64,000 nucleotides of DNA. Origin: Flavobacterium sp. (GTDB lineage Bacteria; Bacteroidota; Bacteroidia; Flavobacteriales; Flavobacteriaceae). Where the stretch lies: the NCBI GenBank assembly GCA_014377455.1, contig JACMPO010000077.1:81443-145442 (forward strand). The letters run 5' to 3'. The translations under genes and the position numbers were made by a program. Of this stretch, positions 1 through 6,938 are shown piece after piece; positions within the stretch are counted from its first letter, which is position 1, and each line of letters begins with the position of its first letter. Below the pieces are notes generated by a model, which saw only the letters and a program-made list of their open reading frames with translations, ran no database searches and was not told where the DNA came from.

Positions 1-176
1 CTGTCCATCATCAATCTTGAAAAAACATCAAGTTGAGAAACATTTAATTGACGTTCCTCTATAATGTAAGGTGTCATGTTTGTTGGAGTCATTGCGCCAA
101 CTAATTTGTCGTAATACATTGCATTTACACCTTGGTGTTTTGTGGCAAATTTTTTAAACTCTTTTCCGTAGTTCAT
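1..176 (-). CDS. clpP: ATP-dependent Clp protease proteolytic subunit ClpP (N-terminal 58 residues, cut by window edge)
   Basis: ClpP is the serine peptidase that forms the degradation chamber of ClpXP/ClpAP in the cytosol. Only the N-terminus is in the window and it is not in the ORF track. Reading the minus strand from the ATG at 176 gives MNYGKEFKKFATKHQG, then TPTNMTPYIIEERQ and DVFSRLMMD, which I recognise as the flavobacterial ClpP N-terminus with its axial-loop region. The catalytic Ser-His-Asp lie beyond the edge and cannot be checked. It sits just downstream of tig on the same strand, the classical tig-clpP order that couples chaperone and protease. No nearby Shine-Dalgarno is visible, as is usual in this phylum. 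The reading frame is open to the edge with no stop. Confidence is high despite truncation. Confidence 0.9.
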   Translation of the reverse strand, partial: MNYGKEFKKFATKHQGVNAMYYDKLVGAMTPTNMTPYIIEERQLNVSQLDVFSRLMMD

Positions 177-280
177 TTTTTTGTTTTTTTAAATTTTAAT
201 TTTGATATGGAATCGAAACAATATTTATTCCATTTTTTGATGAATGACAATTTGTCTAACAACACTACTTTTTAAATAAA

Positions 281-312
281 TGAGCGTCAAAAAATGAAAT
301 TAATGACGCTCA
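281..312 (-). terminator. Hairpin between tig and clpP, probable weak terminator
   Basis: The arms TGAGCGTCA and TGACGCTCA form a perfect 9-bp stem with a loop of about 13 bases, about 25 bases past the tig stop on the minus strand. The T tract after it is interrupted, so termination may be partial and some readthrough into clpP is plausible. Confidence 0.5.
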
Positions 313-334
313 AATATACTGTTTATTTTATTAT

Positions 335-1660
335 TTATTCGTTGTACATTGCTTTAACAAACTCTTCGTAAGTAACTTCTTTTGTTGTAGGGTTTGCTTT
401 TTCAACAAATAATTTCAACATTTTATAAGCGACAACTTGATCTGACATTCGTTTAACTTCTTCTTGATTTGATAATACTCTGGCAACAATTCCTTCCACT
501 TCCTCATCTGTTGGATTCATATTTCCAAACTGTGCCATCTGTTGCCGAATTGAATTTGATGTAAATTCTTTTAAATCTTGAAAATTTACTTTGATATCAC
601 TTTCTGCAAGTGCTTTCCCCTCGATAAGTTGAAAACGCAAGCCTTTTTCTGACCGATTGTATTCAATTTCTGCTTCTGCTGGTGAAAGTTTTTTGTCGCC
701 AACTGTTTGTAACCATTTTTTCAGGAATACATCAGGCAATTGAAAATCATGACTTTCTATCAGAAAACTTTGAACATCTGCCATTAACTTTTGCTCTGCT
801 TGTTGCTCAAATTGCTTTTCGGCATCTTGTTTTATCTTAACTTTTAACTCTTCAAGTGAACTTACATTTCCTGCTCCAAAAAGTTTATCAAATAATTCTT
901 GATTTAATGTTGCAGGTTCATGAGCTACAACTTCATCAATTGTGAAGGCAACCTCAACATCTAAATCATGAACTTCATCGTGAGAAACAGCGAGATAATC
1001 CATTAATTTATGAGGGTCTTGAAACAATCCTTTTGTGTTTAAAACAATTACATCACCAACTTTTTTACCAATAAATAAAGAGGCTACATTTGCATCGGCT
1101 AGCTCTTCTAAATCCAACGTAGTTCTGTTATTAATTCCCGCACTTTCATTTAAAAATGTTCCAGAAACATCATTTCCTAACGCCACTACATCTTGTGAAA
1201 TTACACTACCATACTGTTTTTGAATTCGAGCTACTTGGCCGTTTAGCATGGTTTCGTCAGCAATAATTTTATATTTTACGATTTCATTTTTTGTATCTAA
1301 ATTGATATCAAATTGTGGCGCTAATCCAATTTCGTATTCAAAAACTAATTCTTCATTATCCCACGAAAAATTTGTATTTTCTTTTAAAAGAGGTGTTCCA
1401 AGCAAGTTTAATCTTTCAGTTTGAATGTAACGTTGCAAAGCCAAATCAACCACTTTATTAACCTCTTCAATTTTTATTGCTGTGCCATATTGTTTTTCTA
1501 CTAGTGCTTTTGGCACCGCACCTTTTCGGAATCCTTTTACCGTTGCAAGTGGCATTTTTTCATTAATTCTTTTAGCTACTTGACCTTTATAATCCATGTG
1601 AGGAACTGTAAGTACAATAACCTCATTCACTGCATCAATTGCGATTCTTTTAATATCCAT
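335..1660 (-). CDS. tig: Trigger factor, ribosome-associated chaperone
   Basis: Trigger factor binds the large ribosomal subunit at the exit tunnel and shields nascent chains. The product is 441 residues, normal for Bacteroidota. The N-terminal ribosome-docking domain carries the signature GFRKG at about residues 43-47. A divergent FKBP-like middle domain (about 150-245) and the helical chaperone C-terminus follow. The track start (1702) adds 14 residues that lie over the predicted promoter, so I use the ATG at 1660, which gives the N-terminus MDIKRIAIDAVNE expected for the family. A TACTTTTG box sits about 30 bases upstream. clpP follows on the same strand after a hairpin. The proline-isomerase domain is weakly conserved, so isomerase activity is not assured. 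Confidence 0.93.
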   Translation of the reverse strand: MDIKRIAIDAVNEVIVLTVPHMDYKGQVAKRINEKMPLATVKGFRKGAVPKALVEKQYGTAIKIEEVNKVVDLALQRYIQTERLNLLGTPLLKENTNFSWDNEELVFEYEIGLAPQFDINLDTKNEIVKYKIIADETMLNGQVARIQKQYGSVISQDVVALGNDVSGTFLNESAGINNRTTLDLEELADANVASLFIGKKVGDVIVLNTKGLFQDPHKLMDYLAVSHDEVHDLDVEVAFTIDEVVAHEPATLNQELFDKLFGAGNVSSLEELKVKIKQDAEKQFEQQAEQKLMADVQSFLIESHDFQLPDVFLKKWLQTVGDKKLSPAEAEIEYNRSEKGLRFQLIEGKALAESDIKVNFQDLKEFTSNSIRQQMAQFGNMNPTDEEVEGIVARVLSNQEEVKRMSDQVVAYKMLKLFVEKANPTTKEVTYEEFVKAMYNE

Positions 1661-1691
1661 TTTGATAATTTTACATAATAATTTTGGGTTG

Positions 1692-1719
1692 CAAAAGTAC
1701 AAAATTTTTACAACTCAAA
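1692..1719 (-). promoter_or_regulatory. Bacteroidota-type promoter of tig
   Basis: On the minus strand TTTG (1719-1716) is followed after 16 bases by TACTTTTG (1699-1692), matching the phylum's TTTG / TAnnTTTG sigma-ABfr promoter. The box ends about 31 bases before the tig ATG. Confidence 0.6.
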
Positions 1720-1743
1720 CAATTTTTTAATCGTAATGAAAAT

Positions 1744-2091
1744 TTAATTTCTGTCGGCAATTAACTTAAAAAATAAGGACTGTGATAATGACAATACGAT
1801 ACTAAAAATTAGTGATCCTATAAAACCATCTACTTTAAAACCGTGTACAACTTTTGTACATAAAATTATGATAACGGCATTGATAACTAACAAAAATAAT
1901 CCGAGTGTTAAAATGGTTACTGGTAGCGTTAATAGTACTAAAAGTGGTTTTACAAAAAGATTAAGCAACCCAAGGACAATAGCAACAATCACCGAAGTTT
2001 TAAAACTATCGACGTAAGCAATGGATGGGAAAAAGTGTGTTATTAGCATTACTAATGCTGCCGTTATAATTATTCTAAGTAATAAATTCAT
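1744..2091 (-). CDS. Phage-holin-family-IV-like small membrane protein (PF04020 type)
   Basis: A 115-residue protein made almost entirely of four hydrophobic helices (about 2-20, 28-50, 52-74, 86-108). It has the sequence feel of the YvlD / 'mycobacterial 4-TM holin' family, including the repeated GLLNLFVKPLL-type segment with a conserved NxxxKP turn. Despite the family name these are ordinary chromosomal inner-membrane proteins with no proven lysis role. There are no phage genes nearby. It lies between an alpha/beta hydrolase and tig on the same strand, 17 bases after the hydrolase stop, so co-transcription with the hydrolase is likely. The molecular function is unknown. Confidence 0.75.
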   Translation of the reverse strand: MNLLLRIIITAALVMLITHFFPSIAYVDSFKTSVIVAIVLGLLNLFVKPLLVLLTLPVTILTLGLFLLVINAVIIILCTKVVHGFKVDGFIGSLIFSIVLSLSQSLFFKLIADRN

Positions 2092-2108
2092 TTGTTTTTA
2101 GTTTAAGG

Positions 2109-2876
2109 TCATTCAAATTTAAGAAAATTTAGAGTCATCTCAAAAAATAATTTTGGATTTTCGGCATGAAGCCAATGACCAACATTTGGTATAGTCTCAA
2201 AAATTGCTTTTGGAAATTGCTTTTTTATAGATTCAAAATCTGAATTTAAAATGTAATTTGAATTTCCTCCTCGAATAAACAATGTATTTTTCTCGAAAAA
2301 AGAATTATCTGGCAACGCAGTTCCTATTTCATCTATATTATCATTAAAAACTTTAAGATTAAACCGAAATCCAAGTTGATGTGGTGTTACCCAATACAAA
2401 TTTTTTAGTAAAAACTGACGCGTACCAAAATCGGGTATAAAAGGAATTAAGGTATTTTCAACTTCAGCTCTGGTTGGTTTATTTGTAAAATCTACTGCAT
2501 TTAATCCAGCTAAAATATCTTGATGATGTGGAGCATAATATTTAGGACCTATATCTGCAATTATTAACTTTTCAACACTCTCTGGAAAACGAGTTGCAAA
2601 AAGCATAGCAACCTTTCCTCCCATTGAATGACCGATTATAGAAATTTGATTTAAATTATTTTTGTCGCAATATTCATAAACATCCATGGACATTACATCA
2701 TAATTAAAAATCTCAGAATGTAAACTTTTGCCATGATTTCTTAAATCGAGCATGTGAACTTCAAAACCTTCTTGAGCATATTGTGAACCTAATGTTTTCC
2801 AATTATCGGACATGCCTAAAAACCCATGAATAATTATAAGTGGTTTTCCTGTTCCTTCAATTCGTGAGTGTAGCAT
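2109..2876 (-). CDS. Alpha/beta hydrolase (YbfF-like esterase)
   Basis: A 255-residue cytosolic alpha/beta-hydrolase fold. Visible features are the oxyanion-hole motif HGFLG at about 17-21, the nucleophile elbow GHSMGG with Ser84, and the C-terminal VGHWLHAENP segment carrying the catalytic His. The motif LDLRNHGKS is characteristic of the YbfF/ABHD11 esterase group. The substrate is not determined by sequence; family members hydrolyse short acyl esters or thioesters. No signal peptide is present. It is co-directional with pdxJ upstream (43-base gap) and the holin-like gene downstream. The catalytic family is certain; the substrate is not. Confidence 0.85.
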   Translation of the reverse strand: MLHSRIEGTGKPLIIIHGFLGMSDNWKTLGSQYAQEGFEVHMLDLRNHGKSLHSEIFNYDVMSMDVYEYCDKNNLNQISIIGHSMGGKVAMLFATRFPESVEKLIIADIGPKYYAPHHQDILAGLNAVDFTNKPTRAEVENTLIPFIPDFGTRQFLLKNLYWVTPHQLGFRFNLKVFNDNIDEIGTALPDNSFFEKNTLFIRGGNSNYILNSDFESIKKQFPKAIFETIPNVGHWLHAENPKLFFEMTLNFLKFE

Positions 2877-2918
2877 ATATTAATTTGAAAATTAATTTCT
2901 AATTACCTAAAACTTATA

Positions 2919-3632
2919 TTATTTCAATTTTTGCAGATACATATTAACCACATTGTCTAAACCCAAATATAGTGCTTCTGAAATTAAAGCATGTCCTATT
3001 GAAACTTCTAACAATTCTGGAATATTATCTTTAAAAAATTTAATATTATCAAGGCTCAAATCGTGACCTGCATTAATTCCTAAATTTAAACTATTAGCCA
3101 ACTGTGATACTTTTATATATGGGTCTATTCCTTTTTTATTTCCTAAACCATATTGATGTGCAAATTCTTCCGTGTATAATTCTATTCGGTCAGTTCCTGT
3201 TGCTTTTGCTCCTTCAACCATTTCTAAAATGGGATCTACAAATATTGAAGTTCTGATTCCGTTTCGTTTAAATTCGGTTATCACCTCGGTCAAATACGAT
3301 TTATTTGCAACTGTATCCCAACCTGCTGATGAAGTAATGGCACCAATTGCATCGGGAACTAAAGTAACTTGAGTAGGTTTACACTCTAAAACTAAATCTA
3401 TAAAATTATGTTGTGGGTTTCCTTCAATATTATATTCGGTGTAAACTACTGCTTTTAAATCGCGTGCATCTTGGTACCGAATGTGCCGTTCATCTGGTCG
3501 CGGATGAATTGTAATTCCTTGTCCGCCAAATTGTTGAATATCTTTAGCAACTTGAACCAAGTTAGGTGTGTTTCCTCCTCGAGCATTTCGAAGTGTTGCA
3601 ATTTTATTAATATTTACGCTTAATTTAGTCAT
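2919..3632 (-). CDS. pdxJ: Pyridoxine 5'-phosphate synthase PdxJ
   Basis: PdxJ condenses 1-deoxy-D-xylulose 5-phosphate with 3-amino-2-oxopropyl phosphate to form pyridoxine 5'-phosphate, the last ring-forming step of DXP-dependent vitamin B6 synthesis. The 237-residue TIM barrel begins with the hallmark KLSVNINKIATLRNARGG and contains ITIHPRPDERHI, NIEGNP and INAGHDL, including the catalytic Glu and His positions. I start at the ATG at 3632. The track start at 3653 would translate part of a repeat-like element. dxs, which makes its DXP substrate, is elsewhere in this window (28.1 kb). The gene is divergent from the CBS-nadK block. Confidence 0.95.
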   Translation of the reverse strand: MTKLSVNINKIATLRNARGGNTPNLVQVAKDIQQFGGQGITIHPRPDERHIRYQDARDLKAVVYTEYNIEGNPQHNFIDLVLECKPTQVTLVPDAIGAITSSAGWDTVANKSYLTEVITEFKRNGIRTSIFVDPILEMVEGAKATGTDRIELYTEEFAHQYGLGNKKGIDPYIKVSQLANSLNLGINAGHDLSLDNIKFFKDNIPELLEVSIGHALISEALYLGLDNVVNMYLQKLK

Positions 3633-3638
3633 GGTTTT

Positions 3639-3664
3639 GTCATTGCGAGGCACGAAGCAATCTA
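3639..3664. repeat. Short dispersed-repeat-like element upstream of pdxJ
   Basis: The stretch GTCATTGCGAGGCACGAAGC continuing AATC matches the general pattern (GTCATTGCGAGG..GAAGCAATC) of a short imperfect inverted repeat found dispersed in many bacterial genomes. ATTGC and GCAAT arms can pair around a 10-base loop. Only one copy is visible in this window, so its repeat status rests on recall. Confidence 0.45.
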
Positions 3665-3767
3665 ATAATCTTCGACTTCATTTTAATATTCTACAAAAAT
3701 ACAAAGTTAAAATAAGGTTTTATGTCCTAAAATTTGATTATTTTGCAACAAAATTGCGAGTTACTTT

Positions 3768-4427
3768 ATGACAGAATTGACAAATTATATCACAAACGAT
3801 TTTAAAGCCATTGACAGCCAAGAATCTGTTGCAACCGTTCAGGATTTTTTTAGTGAAACCTCTTTTTCTCACTTTCCTGTTGTAGAAAATGGCATTTATA
3901 TTGGGTGTGTTGCTTCAAATGATGTAGAAACTTTTGATTATCAAAAAAATATAGACCATTTCAAATATTCTTTCGAAGGCTTTTTTGCCAGAAAAAGTAT
4001 GATTTGGCTTGATGTATTGGAAGTTTTTGCAAAAAATCATACTAATGTAGTGCCTATTCTTAACGAAGAGAATATATATGTTGGCTATTATGAATTAGAA
4101 GATATTGTGAAGTTTTTTCACGAAACACCATTCTTAATGGAACAAGGTGGAATTATAATTGTGAAAAAAAATGTTTTAGATTATTCCATGAGTCAGATAA
4201 CTCAAATTGTGGAAAGTAATAATGGGAAGTTACTTGGTCTTTTTATTTCAGATTCAGATGTGAACTCGGTTCAAATTACATTAAAAATTTCCCTTGGAGG
4301 TATGAATGAAATTATACAAACGTTTCGACGATTTGACTACGAAATTCTTTCAGAACATAACGAAGATAATTATTTGAATATTTTAAAAGAACGATCTGAA
4401 TATTTGGATAAATATTTAAATATTTAA
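3768..4427 (+). CDS. CBS-domain protein of the nadK cluster
   Basis: A 219-residue cytosolic protein with a tandem CBS pair in its N-terminal half (about 8-60 and 75-125). It is recognisable from phrases such as HFPVVENGIYIGCV and NVVPILNEENIYVGYYELEDI. CBS pairs bind adenosine nucleotides and usually regulate a partner. The C-terminal part (about 135-215) contains a ferredoxin/ACT-like pattern. The gene is 23 bases upstream of nadK and co-directional, an order I know from other flavobacteria, so a nucleotide-sensing role tied to NADP supply is plausible but unproven. No catalytic motif is visible. Confidence 0.8.
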   Translation: MTELTNYITNDFKAIDSQESVATVQDFFSETSFSHFPVVENGIYIGCVASNDVETFDYQKNIDHFKYSFEGFFARKSMIWLDVLEVFAKNHTNVVPILNEENIYVGYYELEDIVKFFHETPFLMEQGGIIIVKKNVLDYSMSQITQIVESNNGKLLGLFISDSDVNSVQITLKISLGGMNEIIQTFRRFDYEILSEHNEDNYLNILKERSEYLDKYLNI

Positions 4428-4450
4428 AGAGCATTAAATAAATTTCAACC

Positions 4451-5335
4451 ATGAAAGTCGCCATTTTTGGACAATATTATCAAAATGACACACGACCTAT
4501 AATTCGTGATATTTTTGTGTTTTTCAACGCCAATAATGTTGAATTGGTAATTGAAGAAAAATTTCTTAAAATATTATACGCTGAGGAAATTGTAAAAAAA
4601 GAATACAAAACCTTCTCAAGCTACAAAGATTTAAACCACACTTTTGACGTTTTAGTAAGCATTGGTGGCGACGGTACCATTTTGCGAGCAGCAACGTTTG
4701 TACGAGATTCTGGAATTCCAATAATAGGAGTTAATGCTGGACGTTTAGGATTTTTGGCAAAGGTTCAAAAGGAAAATATTGATACCTTTTTGCAACTGGT
4801 TTTAGAAAAAAAATATTCCATTTCCAAACGTACGCTTTTAAGTTTAAAGTCAAATCCTAAAAATCTAGAAATTGAAGATTTGAATTTTGCCATGAACGAA
4901 ATCACGGTGAGCAGAAAAGATACAACTTCAATGATTACAATTGAAACCTATCTTAATGGAGAATATTTAAATTCATATTGGGCAGATGGTTTAATAATTT
5001 CAACTCCAACTGGCTCAACGGGATATTCTTTGAGCTGTGGCGGACCAGTTTTAACACCAGACGTAAAAAGTTTAGTAATTACGCCTATAGCTCCACATAA
5101 TTTAAACGCCAGACCACTAGTAATTACTGATACAACAATTGTTGAACTTAGAGTTTCTGGTAGAGAAGAAAATTATTTAGTGTCGCTAGATTCTCGAATA
5201 ACATCGGTTAGTAATAACGCTGTTTTAACTATAAAAAAAACTCCTTTTAAAATTAATATGATTGAAATCGAAGAAGAAACGTTCCTGAAAACCCTTCGAA
5301 AAAAACTACTTTGGGGTGAAGATAAAAGAAATTAA
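4451..5335 (+). CDS. nadK: NAD kinase
   Basis: NadK phosphorylates NAD to NADP using ATP or polyphosphate. The 294-residue protein shows the diagnostic GGDGTIL at 72-78 with the catalytic Asp, the NAGRLGFLA segment, the NE(I/V) motif (AMNEITVSR), and TPTGSTGYSLSCGGP, the NAD-binding signature. Length is normal. It follows the CBS-domain gene by 23 bases. About 165 bases separate it from the DUF6089 gene, which has its own promoter box. Confidence 0.95.
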   Translation: MKVAIFGQYYQNDTRPIIRDIFVFFNANNVELVIEEKFLKILYAEEIVKKEYKTFSSYKDLNHTFDVLVSIGGDGTILRAATFVRDSGIPIIGVNAGRLGFLAKVQKENIDTFLQLVLEKKYSISKRTLLSLKSNPKNLEIEDLNFAMNEITVSRKDTTSMITIETYLNGEYLNSYWADGLIISTPTGSTGYSLSCGGPVLTPDVKSLVITPIAPHNLNARPLVITDTTIVELRVSGREENYLVSLDSRITSVSNNAVLTIKKTPFKINMIEIEEETFLKTLRKKLLWGEDKRN

Positions 5336-5476
5336 TTACACCTTAATTATACTATAACCATCACTTTTTCGTTTTCATATCACTTTAAATAAAATTTAAA
5401 GACTACTGTATTTTAACAAAAGTGATTATAATTTAGCAAAATACCATTTTCCTGTTTCATTGGTACGTATAATTGT

Positions 5477-5484
5477 TATCTTTG
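5477..5484 (+). promoter_or_regulatory. Predicted -7 box for DUF6089-uppS-bamA operon
   Basis: TATCTTTG matches the TAnnTTTG consensus and ends 18 bases before the ATG at 5503. It excludes the upstream track start at 5473, which would overlap the promoter. Confidence 0.55.
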
Positions 5485-5502
5485 CACGCTATTTTTCAAT
5501 TA

Positions 5503-6186
5503 ATGAAAAGATATTTTTTATTTATTTTTATTTTAAGTATTCTAAAATTAAATGCTCAAATTCACGAGGTTGGTGTCTTTCTTGGTGGAAGTAATTACAT
5601 AGGAGATGTGGGGAAAACAAATTATGTAGACCCTAATGAAATGGCTTATGGTATATTATATAAATGGAATAAAAGTCCACGACATGCTTGGAGATTTTCA
5701 TACATACAATCCAAAATAAAAGGAATTGATGCTAATTCATCTGAAATTGCCCGTAAAAAAAGAGGTTATAGTTTTGAAAATAATATAAAAGAATTTTCAG
5801 CCGGTTTGGAATTTAATTTTTTTGAATTCAATTTGCACAATTTTGGACAACGCGTTACTCCTTATATATACACTGGAGTTTGTTATACAAATTACAACGA
5901 ATTATACGTTTTAAATGGAGAAACTAAAATAGAAAGTAATAAAGGTACATTTGCTATTCCAATGACCGTTGGAGTAAAAACTAATTTTAAACCAAATTTT
6001 ATAATTGGACTGGAAGTGGGTTTTAGATATACTGGTACAAATAATCTTGACGGTAGCAATCCCAAGAATAAGGATTTAGAAGCTTTGAAATTTGGAAGTT
6101 CTAATAGTAAAGATATTTACGTATTCTCTGGATTTACATTAACCTACACTTTTGGAAATAAACCTTGCTATTGCGGTGGGAAATAA
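5503..6186 (+). CDS. DUF6089 family outer-membrane beta-barrel-like protein
   Basis: A 227-residue exported protein. The signal peptide ends near LNAQ (about residue 18). The mature part begins IHEVGVFLGGSNYIGDVG, a typical first barrel strand of DUF6089. Alternating aromatic/polar strands continue to the end, with a C-terminal CYCGGK. Members are known only as conserved proteins encoded beside uppS and bamA in Bacteroidota. I therefore infer an envelope-assembly or surface role, not a defined function. I chose the ATG at 5503 because of the signal peptide and the promoter box just upstream. Only five bases separate its stop from uppS. Confidence 0.85.
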   Translation: MKRYFLFIFILSILKLNAQIHEVGVFLGGSNYIGDVGKTNYVDPNEMAYGILYKWNKSPRHAWRFSYIQSKIKGIDANSSEIARKKRGYSFENNIKEFSAGLEFNFFEFNLHNFGQRVTPYIYTGVCYTNYNELYVLNGETKIESNKGTFAIPMTVGVKTNFKPNFIIGLEVGFRYTGTNNLDGSNPKNKDLEALKFGSSNSKDIYVFSGFTLTYTFGNKPCYCGGK

Positions 6187-6191
6187 ATTTT

Positions 6192-6938
6192 ATGACACTA
6201 AAAAATTCCATACATATCGAAAATTTGCCTAAACATGTTGCCATCATAATGGATGGTAACGGTAGATGGGCAAAACAGCAAGGTATGTTGCGCGCTTTAG
6301 GTCACGAAAACGGAACTAAATCTGTACGGAAAACTGTAGAATGTAGTGCCAAACTTGGAATTGAGAATCTAACTTTATACGCATTTTCTACTGAAAACTG
6401 GAACCGTCCAAAACTAGAAGTAGATACCTTAATGAGGCTTCTGGTTCACTCTTTAAAAAACGAATTAAAAACACTTCAGGACAATAATATCCGATTAAAT
6501 ACTATTGGAATCACAACATTATTACCTAAAAGTATTCAAAAAGAATTGAACGAAGTTATTGAAAAAACCAAGTCTAATTCCCGGATGACATTAACGCTCG
6601 CACTTAGCTATGGCTCACGCGAAGAACTTTTAAGCGTTGTTAAAAATATCTGTAATAAAGTTAAAAATAATATAATTTCAATAGACGCTATTGATGAATC
6701 AATTATAAATCAGCATCTTTACACGCACAATCTGCCTGACGTGGATTTGCTAATTAGAACCAGTGGCGAACACAGAATTAGTAATTTTTTGTTATGGCAA
6801 ATAGCCTACGCAGAATTATTTTTTACAGATGTTTTATGGCCGGATTTTACAGAAGAGCATTTATATGAAGCCATTATTAGCTATCAAAAACGCGAACGTA
6901 GGTTCGGAAAAACAAGTGAACAAATTAAACTACCATAG
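6192..6938 (+). CDS. uppS: Isoprenyl transferase (undecaprenyl diphosphate synthase)
   Basis: UppS elongates farnesyl diphosphate with isopentenyl diphosphate to the C55 carrier used for peptidoglycan and surface glycans. The 248-residue protein has IIMDGNGRWAKQQG with catalytic Asp21, the FSTENW motif, and the C-terminal RTSGEHRISNFLLWQ, TDVLWPDF and RERRFG signatures. The ATG at 6192 gives the usual short N-terminus; the track start would overlap DUF6089. Its 3' end runs directly into bamA, so the two are translationally coupled or nearly so. Being in one operon with bamA and the Skp-like chaperones fits an envelope-biogenesis unit. Confidence 0.95.
   Translation: MTLKNSIHIENLPKHVAIIMDGNGRWAKQQGMLRALGHENGTKSVRKTVECSAKLGIENLTLYAFSTENWNRPKLEVDTLMRLLVHSLKNELKTLQDNNIRLNTIGITTLLPKSIQKELNEVIEKTKSNSRMTLTLALSYGSREELLSVVKNICNKVKNNIISIDAIDESIINQHLYTHNLPDVDLLIRTSGEHRISNFLLWQIAYAELFFTDVLWPDFTEEHLYEAIISYQKRERRFGKTSEQIKLP

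Noticed and set aside
1744-2091. Phage holin suggesting a prophage
   Set aside because: The family name is historical. There are no other phage genes and the neighbours are core housekeeping genes.
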